From: JBLRWS01 sp047921075
Lineage (GTDB): Bacteria > Bacteroidota > Rhodothermia > Balneolales > Balneolaceae
Length of the DNA stretch: 64,000 nucleotides
Assembly (NCBI GenBank): GCA_047921075.1
Contig: JBLRWS010000003.1
Coordinates: 17,847 to 81,846, forward strand
Direction: 5' to 3'
Under the pieces are notes generated by a model. The model was given only the letters and a program-made list of their open reading frames with translations, had not been told where the DNA came from and ran no database searches. Position 1 is the stretch's first letter. Every line of letters begins with the position of its first letter. The position numbers and the translations under genes are program-made. This document shows positions 52,548 to 62,192 of the stretch, one piece after another.

Positions 52548-53642
52548 TCAGAGGTTTTGTGCCAGTGTACGGACAACCCGGGGTGCCGCCTGTCCGTCGC
52601 CAAATAACTCCTCGCGCGAAAAGTGTGGCGCGTGAATAAGCAGTTCACTGATCATATGGGTAATGGTTTCTGTGTCGGTACCGGTTAAAAAACCGACTCC
52701 CGATTCGATCAGTTCCGGCCGCTCTGTTTTTTCCCGGGCCACAAATACCGGCACACCCAGTGCAGGAGCCTCTTCCTGAATACCGCCGGAATCGGTCAGA
52801 ACCAGATCACACTCGGCAAGCAGCGGGATGAAGGAGGTGTATGGAATCGGGTCAAGCAGGTGAATGCGATTGTGCGTTAGCAGGAGCTCCAGATGAGGCC
52901 GTATGGCCGGGTTGGGATGGATTGGAAAGAGCACATGGAGATCGTCAAAACGGTCAGCCAGTTCACGTACGGCCTTAAAAATGCGGAGCTGTGGCTCGCC
53001 GATATTCTCCCTGCGATGTGTGGTGAGCATCATGACCCGTGCGTTGTCGGGAGCGTATTGTTTTCTGAGCTCACGCCCGGTATGCCCCTCTTTTTCGAGT
53101 ATCAGCTGCAAAGCGTCAATGACGGTGTTGCCGGTGATTTGAATCTGCTCATCCGGGATATTTTCGGCTAGCAGGTTCCGCTTGGCAGAGGCCGTGGGGG
53201 CAAAGTGTAGGTCGGCGATATGGGAAAGCAGCCGGCGATTGGTCTCTTCAGGAAACGGGTGGAGGCGGTCGTGCGAACGCAGGCCGGCCTCCAGATGAGC
53301 TACTGTCAGTCCGTTCAGGTGTGCCAGATGCGCCCCGGCAAATGCGGATAGTGTATCGCCTTGTACCAGCATCAGGTCGCCTTTACGGCCCTCAAGATGC
53401 GGAGCCAGTGTGCTGTAGAGCGCCGTAAGCAGTGTATTGAGCGACTGGCTCTTCTCCATCACAGCCAGATTCAGATCGGGGGAAATATCGAAATAGTCGA
53501 GGATGTCGTTGGCCAGGGAGTCGTGCTGCCCGGTGTGAATGACCGTATGCGGAATACGCTCTGCCTGCAGCAGCTTGATAACCGGAGCCAGCTTGATGGC
53601 TTCGGGGCGTGTGCCAAAAAGAATAAAGATCTGTTTAGCCAT
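52548..53642 (-). CDS. wecB: UDP-N-acetylglucosamine 2-epimerase (non-hydrolysing)
   Basis: A 364-residue epimerase producing UDP-ManNAc, a precursor for surface polysaccharides. The N-terminal IFILFGTRPEAIKLAPVIKL, HTGQHDSL and the C-terminal LVLTDSGGIQEEAPALGVPV are diagnostic, with MLTTHRRENIG in the middle. The start at 53642 is favoured over 53705, which lies inside the neighbouring glycosyltransferase. It overlaps that upstream gene by 8 bases in the envelope operon. Confidence 0.94.
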   Translation of the reverse strand: MAKQIFILFGTRPEAIKLAPVIKLLQAERIPHTVIHTGQHDSLANDILDYFDISPDLNLAVMEKSQSLNTLLTALYSTLAPHLEGRKGDLMLVQGDTLSAFAGAHLAHLNGLTVAHLEAGLRSHDRLHPFPEETNRRLLSHIADLHFAPTASAKRNLLAENIPDEQIQITGNTVIDALQLILEKEGHTGRELRKQYAPDNARVMMLTTHRRENIGEPQLRIFKAVRELADRFDDLHVLFPIHPNPAIRPHLELLLTHNRIHLLDPIPYTSFIPLLAECDLVLTDSGGIQEEAPALGVPVFVAREKTERPELIESGVGFLTGTDTETITHMISELLIHAPHFSREELFGDGQAAPRVVRTLAQNL

Positions 53643-54684
53643 ATAGGGATTGGTACGCGTCAACGGTTTGTTCGGCAACCTGCTGCCAGCTGAATGTTGT
53701 GGCAATCCGGTTTTTTAATGTAGCGTTCGGCCCGGCTTTGTGTGCCTGACGAATTGCCGCAAGCATGGAGGGCGGATCGGCCGGATCGAGATAGTGAGCG
53801 TCGTTTCCAAAAACGTCGCGGGTGCCTCCTTCGGCTGTAATGGCAATGGCACATCCCGCAAGTGCAGCTTCCATGGCGGCGATGCCGGGTGTTTCAAACA
53901 GGGAGGGTAGAACGAACACGGCGGCCGCCGCATAAGCCGATGCAAGCATGGGATCGTCGGGCGAATACTCACCCAGATAATGGGCATTTGGCAGTGCCTC
54001 GATGAGCGTTCGACACGCATTGGCGGTATCGGACTCATCCAGCCGGCCAATCAGAACAAGCGGAGGATTGTCCGGTGTATAGGCCCGAAGCAGCGCTGCC
54101 ACATTTTTTCGCCTGGCGGAAAGATCTCCCACAAACAGGGTGAAATTTTTGAGTCCGGTGGCATCGATAAAAGGTGCAGCATCGGCATCCGCAAAGTGCA
54201 TATTTACGCCATTCGGAATCACCTGAAGCCGTTCGTCCGGCAGCTCGAACGCGTCCATCAGAAGTTCCTTTTCGGCCGAGGTATTTGGCAGGATGAGATC
54301 GGCACGGCGCAGTATATCGGCTTTTACTCTGTATTCAGAGCTGTATCCCGTGAGCAGGGGGCGCGCCATCTGCTCGCCTTTCAGTAATGTTTTGAGCTTG
54401 CCCGGCGAGTGGCGGGAATAGAACACCGGCGAAACGACCAGTTTGGCGGATGAATTTGCGGCATGATGTGCCAACGCCGACGTTTCGGGCCCGGCTAAAA
54501 AAATGTGTACAATGTCTGCCTGCGAAAGGTCTGTCGGCTCCCATGGATGAAACCGCTGCACGGAAACACCATCCATTTTTTCGACAAAAGCCATCGTTTC
54601 TCGGCTTTGGGTTCGCACCCCTCCGTTTATCACACCCACCGATAATGGGATGGCTGCCAGTATGTTTAGCTTCTTTTTCTCCAT
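53635..54684 (-). CDS. Glycosyltransferase family 4
   Basis: A 349-residue GT-B enzyme. The N-terminal NILAAIPLSVGVINGGVRTQ has the Gly-rich acceptor loop. The C-terminal donor domain has NFTLFVGDLSARRKN, FVLPSLFETPGIAAMEAALA and the EX7E-type motif. It probably adds a sugar to the lipid-linked glycan of this locus. It overlaps the deacetylase gene by 19 bases and wecB by 8. Confidence 0.88.
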   Translation of the reverse strand: MEKKKLNILAAIPLSVGVINGGVRTQSRETMAFVEKMDGVSVQRFHPWEPTDLSQADIVHIFLAGPETSALAHHAANSSAKLVVSPVFYSRHSPGKLKTLLKGEQMARPLLTGYSSEYRVKADILRRADLILPNTSAEKELLMDAFELPDERLQVIPNGVNMHFADADAAPFIDATGLKNFTLFVGDLSARRKNVAALLRAYTPDNPPLVLIGRLDESDTANACRTLIEALPNAHYLGEYSPDDPMLASAYAAAAVFVLPSLFETPGIAAMEAALAGCAIAITAEGGTRDVFGNDAHYLDPADPPSMLAAIRQAHKAGPNATLKNRIATTFSWQQVAEQTVDAYQSLYG

Positions 54685-56186
54685 CGGTAGTGGCGTATGT
54701 GTTGTTTGATGCGGGTGATGGAGGAGACCCGGTCACGTTTGCGGCGAGAGGAGAGCAACAGCTTAAGCTCTTCGGGCCGGTCGGTTACCGGCTCTCCCTG
54801 ATCGGGCGTAGCGGTTTTATTTCGGGTGATGGTGCTCTTTCCGGAGGGCCAGTGTATCAGGTACGGCACATCATGTAAATCAGCCTCAGTATCAATCTGC
54901 ACGTTGCTGCCGTTAAATATGCAATGGCAGGACGCAGGCCGGTTACTCCATTCTACAGCCCACTGAGAGTAGGTCATCGGACGAAAGGAGTACGGCTTCA
55001 GTGCCGAAAAGATTGTTTCCCACACGTCGATGTGTCCGTCGTTTGGGTGATGGTACAGATGCAGCGGCAGCCCAAGCATCGAGTGTACTCGAATTTGCTC
55101 CATGAAGAAATCGATCATCATAGACGGAGTATAACCAAATGTTTTGAGCGTGCCTATGGAAATCGGGAACACCGGCAGTTGCAGCGGAGAGCGCTCGTCG
55201 GGCCGGCTGGGCAGCCCCCCGAAATCATATCCAAACTCGCTGGAATAACGAAAGGCGGATGAGCGCAGCGCCTGGTGCAGGGCGCGGTTCCATTGTCCGT
55301 ATGGTGCCGCGTACCCGGTTACATCGATCTCTTGCTGTTGAAACCATTGGAGCCCGCGTCGAATGTCTTCAGCAGCCGACTCAGCCGATGAGAAAAGGGT
55401 ATGATGGTATCCGTGCAGTGCAAGCTCAACATCTTCAGAATCTGAAAAAAGATGGGGCTGATCGTGCAGCGGTTCGGTGTGCAAAAACCACGTGGCGGGT
55501 ATCTGATGGTCGCGACAGAGTTGTTGCAGCTCACGAATAGCGTCCGGGCTGCCAAAGTCACTGTCAATCCGAAACGTAAACGGAGGATCGTTTTCGAGCC
55601 CATTCCAGCCGGTGTGTAGAAAAGGGATGCCGATGTGGTGGTGCAATCGGACAAACATCACCTGCAGCAGCTGTACGATCGGCATGGAGGGGACGGCTGC
55701 AGTCTCCTCGAGCACCGCGGGGTGCTGAGAATGCGCAAAGGCAGTGAGTTTGGTCCGGTACGGTTCAAACATCTGCTCAAGCGGCAGCCCAAACCATGCC
55801 AGTGCATCTTCCTGTCCGGACGGAAGGGATACGGTGCCATTTAGCAGCCCCCCGTTTCGTAGCGTAAGGCAGCGGCTGTGTACCGGCAGGCGCTCGATGT
55901 GGGCAAAGGGAGAATCCGGTTGTGGATAGAGGATATCCATCCCGGATGATCTGAACGGGAACCAGGCACCGGCGGTATCGATGAGAGAACCGCCCATGTT
56001 CATATATGTTTCGAGGGACTCTTTTTCGGAATCGGAAATCGCCCGGTTGACAATGACACAACTCACCTTCCCGGGATGGACGGTTTCTTCCGGATTCATT
56101 ACAGAAAAAGAGGCGCCCAGCTGGCCCAGTAATCGCGACCAAACCGGTGATGACGCTAATAAAACGATGTGAATTCTCCGGTTCAT
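54666..56186 (-). CDS. Polysaccharide deacetylase with an unassigned N-terminal domain
   Basis: A 506-residue protein. A NodB-type carbohydrate esterase domain lies in the C-terminal half: the metal/catalytic motif FTFRIDSDFG (Asp pair), ALHGYHHTLFS (His pair) and GYAAPYGQWN. The N-terminal ~200 residues (RRIHIVLLASSPVWSRLLGQ start) are not recognised. They contain a ThuA-like or Rossmann-like opening, GGSLIDTAGAW, but no family is assigned. The start at 56186 follows an ATGA overlap with the flippase. A 161-codon upstream extension in the same frame has no coding character and was rejected. Confidence 0.83.
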   Translation of the reverse strand: MNRRIHIVLLASSPVWSRLLGQLGASFSVMNPEETVHPGKVSCVIVNRAISDSEKESLETYMNMGGSLIDTAGAWFPFRSSGMDILYPQPDSPFAHIERLPVHSRCLTLRNGGLLNGTVSLPSGQEDALAWFGLPLEQMFEPYRTKLTAFAHSQHPAVLEETAAVPSMPIVQLLQVMFVRLHHHIGIPFLHTGWNGLENDPPFTFRIDSDFGSPDAIRELQQLCRDHQIPATWFLHTEPLHDQPHLFSDSEDVELALHGYHHTLFSSAESAAEDIRRGLQWFQQQEIDVTGYAAPYGQWNRALHQALRSSAFRYSSEFGYDFGGLPSRPDERSPLQLPVFPISIGTLKTFGYTPSMMIDFFMEQIRVHSMLGLPLHLYHHPNDGHIDVWETIFSALKPYSFRPMTYSQWAVEWSNRPASCHCIFNGSNVQIDTEADLHDVPYLIHWPSGKSTITRNKTATPDQGEPVTDRPEELKLLLSSRRKRDRVSSITRIKQHIRHYRWRKRS

Positions 56187-57568
56187 ACGCCCACCCTCTC
56201 TTTCAGCCACGCCAGATGGGAGCCTGTGATGGTTCGCGTAGCCACTGCCAGCAGCAGAAAGAGAACCGTAGCGAATACCCATGCCATCAACCAGGCCGGC
56301 CCCCATGCAAATGTTGCGAGCAGGGAGGCGATGCATGCGCCGGATAGCATCAAAAAAGAGCGGAGTGTACGGATGCCGCTTTTTTTGGCAAATGTACTCA
56401 TCAAACAAAACGCAATCCACAGTTCGGCGGCCACCACGCTTGCTGCTATCCAAAGCAGATGCCCGGTGAAAAGAGCCGCTCCCATCAATATCAGCGCCCC
56501 GGCTCCACCGGCCAGCGAAGCTCGGCGAAACGGCCGGTCGGCACCGATTGCAATCAATCCAAAGGTGCCGATCGAGTTGTAGAAGGTAGCCGGCAGAAAA
56601 AAGGCAACAACCTGAAGCAGCGGCACCGCATCCAGGTACGAGTCGCCAAAAAGAAACCCGATAACCCACTCGGCACCAAACAGGAGCGCAATGGCCAGCA
56701 GAAAACCGATCGCGGTCATCCAGGTGGCGGCATGTTGCAGATGAGTCATCATCTGCTCTTTGCGTTCAGGCCACGCTTTGGACACCGCCGGCAGCAGCAG
56801 CGTGGTAAAGAGGCGATCGAACAGCATTGCCGCGGCAATCACTTTAAATGCAGCACCGTAGAGTCCTGCTTCGTATTCCGAAAAATACCAGCCGATAAGC
56901 AGGGCCGGCAGCAGCAGAACCAGATGGGTTGACAGGCTTCCGGTGCCAATTTGTACCGACTCGCCGGCGATCTGTTTGATGGAGGTGATATTCGGTTTTT
57001 GGAGTAGCGGTGGGCCTCCCCGATAGGCCAGCAGAAGAGGCAGGGCTGCAGCGGCCATGGACGCTATGTAGATACCCGGAACGAGTAGTAATTCCTGCTG
57101 TTGAACAAAAAGCAGCAGCCCGCCCAGCCAGATTACCCCTTGCAGCCATCGGCTCAGGGCAATCCATCGATATTGCTCACGCCCGTGGAAGTACCAATCC
57201 AGGAGGAAGGCTTGCGGTATCAGCGAGGCTAAAAAGAAGATGATGAGCCACTTCGCCTCCATCGGAATGGGAATGTACCAAACCACCAGTGAGCTGATCA
57301 AAAAAAGCGAAACCGAGAGAGTGGATTTGAGCCAGAGTACATCGGCCGGAGCACCACGCCCTTTGGCAACGGCACGCGTGGCCACCTGCCTGATGCCGAG
57401 GTCGGTACACCACGCCGCGATGCCCAATACAGACAAGGCAATGATCAGCCAGCCGTAGCTCTCTACACCGAAATGCCGAGCCAGATAGAGTGCGGCCAAA
57501 AAGCCGAACAGTTTGGCGCCGCCATCGCTCAATCCGACCCAGAAGGCATGTTCGGGCAGTTTCTTCAT
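56183..57568 (-). CDS. Oligosaccharide flippase (Wzx/MATE-like)
   Basis: A 461-residue polytopic membrane protein with about 14 helices, of the polysaccharide flippase (PST) type. It opens with FWVGLSDGGAKLFGFLAALY and RHFGVESYGWLIIALSVLG. It should move the lipid-linked glycan made by this locus across the inner membrane. It overlaps both neighbours (57565-57568 and 56183-56186) by four bases, within the operon of glycosyltransferases and a deacetylase. Confidence 0.9.
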   Translation of the reverse strand: MKKLPEHAFWVGLSDGGAKLFGFLAALYLARHFGVESYGWLIIALSVLGIAAWCTDLGIRQVATRAVAKGRGAPADVLWLKSTLSVSLFLISSLVVWYIPIPMEAKWLIIFFLASLIPQAFLLDWYFHGREQYRWIALSRWLQGVIWLGGLLLFVQQQELLLVPGIYIASMAAAALPLLLAYRGGPPLLQKPNITSIKQIAGESVQIGTGSLSTHLVLLLPALLIGWYFSEYEAGLYGAAFKVIAAAMLFDRLFTTLLLPAVSKAWPERKEQMMTHLQHAATWMTAIGFLLAIALLFGAEWVIGFLFGDSYLDAVPLLQVVAFFLPATFYNSIGTFGLIAIGADRPFRRASLAGGAGALILMGAALFTGHLLWIAASVVAAELWIAFCLMSTFAKKSGIRTLRSFLMLSGACIASLLATFAWGPAWLMAWVFATVLFLLLAVATRTITGSHLAWLKERVGV

Positions 57569-58575
57569 GACCGGTTCAATGCGTTTTGGATCAGTGAACG
57601 GAACTCTTCTTCTGTTTCAAAAAGCTGCACGTTTGGCCCTTCAAGCTCGTTCAGGCATCCTTTGGCGGGTGCAATGATGGGAGTGGCGTAGCTTTGTGCG
57701 AGTACGGCACCGCCAGAGGTCAGAATTTCGCGGTAATTAAACAGGACACAGTCAGTCGCGTTAAAAAAGTAGCAGACATCCTGCTCTTTGATAAAATGGG
57801 GGTGCAGGCAAATATTTGGTGATTTTTGAGCGTACGCTTTAACCCGCCTGTAGTGTTTCATCTCTCCTTTTTTTACAGGGCCCGCAATCAACAGTTTAGC
57901 TCGAGTCGGCAGGGAGGTAAAGAGTTCGCACACGCGATCCATCTGCTTGTAGCTGCTGATGTTGCCAAACATCAGAAAGAGAGTATCCTCAACGGATAAC
58001 TGAAGATGATGACGCTCGTTCAGCTTTTGAATGGCAGCGGATCGATCCACCTTTTTTGTGGGATAGCGGGGGTGTGGAACGTGATGAAACTTTTGCTCGG
58101 GCACCTGAAAATAAGCAGCCAGTTCCGGTATAACCGATGTGCAGTGAACAAACAGCCGATCGGCTTTTCGGGCTAACCAGCGTCGCAGTATCCTGTTGAT
58201 ACGGGTGTGATGCCGAATATGCGGCATTTTGTTGTGTACTGTCCAGGCCAGTTGACCGCCCAGCAAGGTGTAGAGCTGTATAGAGAGTAGCTTGAACAGC
58301 ATCCCGCCAGTCGATTTAAGGTCTACACACTCGAACCAGTGGTAGTGGAGTACCACCGGTTTATTGCGCAGGGCAGCGAACACAAATTTCAGGTGCTGCC
58401 AAAAGGAGAGGGATTGCACATCTATTTCATCTGAAGAGAGCAGGTTCTGATAGAGCAGGTACAGATAATCAGATTGTTTGTAGTCGTGGCGTATCTGTGG
58501 AACAACATAAAGCGTAAACCTGCGGTGCTCGCAGAGTTCGCGAATGTGCGATTCCAGATGGCCCGCTTCAGTCAT
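57565..58575 (-). CDS. Glycosyltransferase family 4
   Basis: A 336-residue GT-B enzyme. The donor domain holds LFLMFGNISSYKQMD and later FNYREILTSGGAVLAQSYAT and PIIAPAKG. The acceptor half holds HYHWFECVDLKSTGG and TVHNKMPH, as in sugar transferases of surface glycans. The start at 58575 lies 14 bases after the PorV-like gene, and the frame from 58629 would overlap it. It belongs to the same glycan assembly unit. Confidence 0.85.
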   Translation of the reverse strand: MTEAGHLESHIRELCEHRRFTLYVVPQIRHDYKQSDYLYLLYQNLLSSDEIDVQSLSFWQHLKFVFAALRNKPVVLHYHWFECVDLKSTGGMLFKLLSIQLYTLLGGQLAWTVHNKMPHIRHHTRINRILRRWLARKADRLFVHCTSVIPELAAYFQVPEQKFHHVPHPRYPTKKVDRSAAIQKLNERHHLQLSVEDTLFLMFGNISSYKQMDRVCELFTSLPTRAKLLIAGPVKKGEMKHYRRVKAYAQKSPNICLHPHFIKEQDVCYFFNATDCVLFNYREILTSGGAVLAQSYATPIIAPAKGCLNELEGPNVQLFETEEEFRSLIQNALNRS

Positions 58576-58588
58576 GAGATGAACGCGA

Positions 58589-59536
58589 TCAAAAGTAAAA
58601 TTGAATCCCGATGGAGTGCGCCGTGCCAAACCCCGTGGTAAACGGCACCAATGCGTAGTTTACGGTAATAGGCGACAGAATGATGCCGGCTCCCAAACTA
58701 ACCGGGCGTTCGGTGTTTCCGAATTTATACCCTCCCTGAAGATAAAAAAGGTTTGCCACACGGGCGCGTCCGGCCAGGCTGAAAAAATCGGTACTGCTGC
58801 GATTTATAAAATCGCTGGTGGTTACATCTTCGATCGGTGTTATGTAATCGGCATGGACCGAAAAAAGGATGGGCAGGTCGTTGCGGCCGGGGGTGTTTAC
58901 TTCAAGCAGGTCAATAGCTGTGCCGATACGGAACTGTGACGGAAGTGTGGTTGATTCAAAATCGAGATCGTCCATCTCACCGGCGTTTTGTACAGCTGCA
59001 CCGATACGGACGCGTTCATCAAACAAAAAGGCGTTCACGCCCACCGACACGGCAAAGCCGCTGGCACGGAGTTCAAAAATTTCTTCCCGCAGATATTGAA
59101 GCGTGATGCCCGCAGAGAGATTGTTGATTCGATACGCAAATGATCCGGCCAAGGAGAGATAACTTACCGCAAAATCTCCATCCGATTCGCCGGGCCGTTC
59201 GCGTGCCTCGAAACCGTCGGAGCGCGAGCTGTACACCCCAAAACCGAGCGCATAGCGCCCGCGATGGAAATTAACGGCGGCAAATTGATTTTCCACACCG
59301 GCAACCCATGAGGTGTAGTTCACATCCACACTCGATTCAGATTCCATCACCAAAAGAGCCGGATTGCTGTACACTGCAGAGGCTCCAACAGGTGTGGCTG
59401 CAGTAGCATCCGCGATGGATAGCAGACGTGCTGATGGGCCTACATTCAGAAAATCGAGCCCGCTGCCGGAGTCCTGCGCGATCAGCGACGGAACAATCAA
59501 TAACACAATCAGCAATGAGAAGATGGTGGATTTCAT
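58589..59536 (-). CDS. PorV/PorQ-family outer-membrane beta-barrel protein (copy 2)
   Basis: A 315-residue exported protein with a signal peptide ending LIAQDSG. It then has the start LDFLNVGPSARLLSIADATA of the PorV/PorQ (UPF0164) group and alternating beta-strand patterns, ending with IGIQFYF, a C-terminal aromatic as in outer-membrane barrels. PorV relatives act in the type IX secretion system as shuttle proteins that hold cargo, but many members have other or unknown roles. It overlaps the upstream PorV-like gene by 4 bases. Confidence 0.85.
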   Translation of the reverse strand: MKSTIFSLLIVLLIVPSLIAQDSGSGLDFLNVGPSARLLSIADATAATPVGASAVYSNPALLVMESESSVDVNYTSWVAGVENQFAAVNFHRGRYALGFGVYSSRSDGFEARERPGESDGDFAVSYLSLAGSFAYRINNLSAGITLQYLREEIFELRASGFAVSVGVNAFLFDERVRIGAAVQNAGEMDDLDFESTTLPSQFRIGTAIDLLEVNTPGRNDLPILFSVHADYITPIEDVTTSDFINRSSTDFFSLAGRARVANLFYLQGGYKFGNTERPVSLGAGIILSPITVNYALVPFTTGFGTAHSIGIQFYF

Positions 59537-60579
59537 AGGTTCAGCCTGAGTGCAAAAATGTGTATGGATGAAATACCCGATGGTTCCCGCATAAAAGCGT
59601 AATCTACCGAGGGGGAAAACCGGTCGAAGGGTAAATGTATTGAAAATCCGGCAGTGGGTCGAGCAGCGGTATCATAATCAATATCCAGGAGCTGAAGGCC
59701 CGAGCGCAGAGTAAACCGTTCATGCAGCCGGTAACTGCCACCAACACGTACGTGATGAGCGTGATTGGTAACTCCTTCGCGAGTGGAGGAAACGACGGGC
59801 CGCCCGCTGCTTACATTTACACTGTTGTTGGCAATTTCGGCATTTAGAAACTGAATCTCATAATCGGCACTGACCAGCAGTTTTTTGATGGGGAAGCCGG
59901 CCAGTCCAAAAGTTAGCCTGGTGGGAAAGTCGTTGTTTCGTGCCACCGCATTGGTGCTGAACAGATCGCGTGTATCGGTAGAGTAGGTTGCAAACAGGTC
60001 GTGTACGGCCACGCCAAAGGTGATGCCATTCATCAGGATAGCCCTGATTCCTGCGTCGAAACCGACACCGGTTTCTGTGGATGTTTCATCATGAAAATCA
60101 GCCAAATTGAATTTTATGCCGATACCACCCCATACACGTTCTGAAAACCGGATGGCGAAATTGGTAAGGATTTGAAACTCGTTGGTAGAAAGGTCTCCGG
60201 TGTCGAAGCCGCTGTTCGATCGTCCGTCGATGTTGCCCACCCGCCCGTTGATCAATGCAACGCTAATGCCCGCCGAGGGGGGAAGCTGAAAGTGGGCATT
60301 GACCATATGCAGCTCCCTGTCAAATCGCATGGCCGAACTCGATAGATCAATCTGAATGCGATCGCTGCGCTGCGCCGATAGCGCAGGATTGTAATATCCG
60401 TACACACCTTCCTGGTTCACCGCCGTCATGGCGTTGCCCATGGCCATTCCCCTCGGGGCGAACCCGATGCGGCTGAATGAACCGGCAAATCCACCGCTCT
60501 GTGCCACACTCTCGGCCACCGGCGCCAACCACAGCACCGTCGCGAGGAGAAATCCTGTAAGGGAATGTCGGTAATTCAT
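59533..60579 (-). CDS. PorV/PorQ-family outer-membrane beta-barrel protein (copy 1)
   Basis: A 348-residue protein with a signal peptide (cleavage near AQSGG) and the family opening SFSRIGFAPRGMAMGNAMTA with VNQEGVYGYYNPALS. The remainder has amphipathic strands and ends ALRLNL. It is paralogous in architecture to the next gene. It abuts the BNR/FlgD-like gene at 60579. The pair resembles PorV/PorQ-like twins found in Balneolota and relatives; a precise role is unknown. Confidence 0.85.
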   Translation of the reverse strand: MNYRHSLTGFLLATVLWLAPVAESVAQSGGFAGSFSRIGFAPRGMAMGNAMTAVNQEGVYGYYNPALSAQRSDRIQIDLSSSAMRFDRELHMVNAHFQLPPSAGISVALINGRVGNIDGRSNSGFDTGDLSTNEFQILTNFAIRFSERVWGGIGIKFNLADFHDETSTETGVGFDAGIRAILMNGITFGVAVHDLFATYSTDTRDLFSTNAVARNNDFPTRLTFGLAGFPIKKLLVSADYEIQFLNAEIANNSVNVSSGRPVVSSTREGVTNHAHHVRVGGSYRLHERFTLRSGLQLLDIDYDTAARPTAGFSIHLPFDRFSPSVDYAFMREPSGISSIHIFALRLNL

Positions 60580-62192
60580 TAATCGAGGAGTAAAATTTTT
60601 CCGTCTCGCCGGCCGTCGGGTGTGTCGATCACGTAAATATAAGTACCGTTGGCAGCAAACCGGCCACTGTTATCGAGGCCGTTCCAAGTAAATTCGTAAC
60701 TGCCGGATGCGGGCAGGTCGGCAGATTCAGTAAAAACGCGGTTCATGCCGAAATCAAAAATTCGCAGTGTAGCCCGGCCGCTTCGCGAACTTTCAAATTT
60801 GATGCGTACAATATCGTGAACCGAAGGGGAATAGGGGTTGGGATAGGCAAAGGTATCAACATTGCGCGCGTCGGGCTGGTAGATGTTTCCACCCCGCAGG
60901 GGTACATCAACCCGAAGGATAGACCATGTTTCCCCGTCTTGGGTGGACGCGATGCCGTCAGACGTGCCAATCCAGAGGCGGTTTTGGGTTGCTGCTGCCG
61001 AGAAATAACTGGCACCGGCATGGATAAAGGTGTTCGGGCTTTCAATTTGCCGCAACTGTCGCCACGATTGACCATCATCATCCGAAATAAAAAGCCCGCG
61101 GTCGGTTGTAACGTAGATACGGCTGTTAAAAAAGGCGATGTCATTCACACGTTCACCGGGTAAAAACTGCCGAAAGGTGGTACCTCCGTCATCGGTAGCG
61201 ATCAAACCAAATCGGTCGGCGGGGTCGTTGCTCGCGTTCCAGGTCGACATCCAGATGGTTCCAGTACCGGGCTGCTCGCGGATGTTTACGATCCAGTTTC
61301 CCAGCAATCCATCGGTCGCTCCGGTAAACCGAACCCGTCGCCAGCGTATCTCTTCAAGCGGGGCATCCAGCACATTCTCGGAGATGTTCAGCCCGGCGGC
61401 TGATCCCACCCACACGCGCTGTTGCGAATCGATGAGCAGCCCGAAGGCGAGAAGGTTGTTATCGAAACGGGGGTCGTAGCGATTGATCGGCTGCCCCGTG
61501 CGGTTTTGGGAGCTCCAGTTGTAGGTGCGCTCCGGCACGAGTTCCGTTTCGGATGATGGGGGCAAAATGAGCCGCTCCCAGGTGTCGCCGCCATCCATAC
61601 TTCGAATAAGGCCGGACGCCCAGTTTACCGAAAGGATGGTATCGCCAAAAAAATCGACCTCAAAGGGTGGCGATTGCTGCGGCACGGTGATGCGGGTACG
61701 AATGTAGGTTTGCGAACCGTAGGTAAATTCGATATCACACGGTGCGCCGGTTTGTCCATCACTGCAGAGCTCTTGTGGGGGCTGCCCATCCAGTGGAAAG
61801 GGGATGAAATTCCAGCTGTTGCCGCCGTCCAGAGTGCGGTAGTATCCCATGGCGGTTTGAACGCTGCCATCATCCAGCGGCAAATTGAAACCCAAACCGG
61901 CAACGAGTGTATCCTGCCCGGCTTGCAGAGAAAAGACCCTGCCTCGCCCGCTAAACACACTGTCGGCATTTTGAGGAACCCAGATGGCCGGATCGCTGCC
62001 GATTATTCGGTTCATACCCGGGGCAATCCAGAGCGTATCGCCAAATGCGTCGAGGGCGGTGGTGGAGTTTTGACGCAACGTTTCGAAACGGTTCTCCAGC
62101 GGACCCGAAAGCTGGCCAAATAGATGCACAGGGGCCAGTATGGCTAGAGCCAGGGTTGCAAAAACAAGTTGTATGATCGGCGTTTGTTTCAT
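60579..62192 (-). CDS. Exported BNR-repeat protein with FlgD-like C-terminal domain
   Basis: A 537-residue exported protein. The signal peptide ends at LFGQLS. The body carries BNR/sialidase-like Asp-box motifs (such as RTLDGGNSWNFIP, SMDGGDTWERLI and SDDDGQSWRQL), so a beta-propeller is expected. The last ~85 residues start at YPNPYSPSVHD and end in GKILLLD. They form the FlgD-type Ig domain seen as a C-terminal module in secreted proteins of this branch, often a type IX-secretion-related signal. It follows the lipoprotein gene by a 4-base overlap. A surface or secreted role is inferred. Confidence 0.85.
   Translation of the reverse strand: MKQTPIIQLVFATLALAILAPVHLFGQLSGPLENRFETLRQNSTTALDAFGDTLWIAPGMNRIIGSDPAIWVPQNADSVFSGRGRVFSLQAGQDTLVAGLGFNLPLDDGSVQTAMGYYRTLDGGNSWNFIPFPLDGQPPQELCSDGQTGAPCDIEFTYGSQTYIRTRITVPQQSPPFEVDFFGDTILSVNWASGLIRSMDGGDTWERLILPPSSETELVPERTYNWSSQNRTGQPINRYDPRFDNNLLAFGLLIDSQQRVWVGSAAGLNISENVLDAPLEEIRWRRVRFTGATDGLLGNWIVNIREQPGTGTIWMSTWNASNDPADRFGLIATDDGGTTFRQFLPGERVNDIAFFNSRIYVTTDRGLFISDDDGQSWRQLRQIESPNTFIHAGASYFSAAATQNRLWIGTSDGIASTQDGETWSILRVDVPLRGGNIYQPDARNVDTFAYPNPYSPSVHDIVRIKFESSRSGRATLRIFDFGMNRVFTESADLPASGSYEFTWNGLDNSGRFAANGTYIYVIDTPDGRRDGKILLLD

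Noticed and set aside
56187..56669. The 161-codon upstream extension of the deacetylase frame
   Set aside because: It overlaps the flippase coding sequence and its translation has no coding character; the ATGA start at 56186 fits better.
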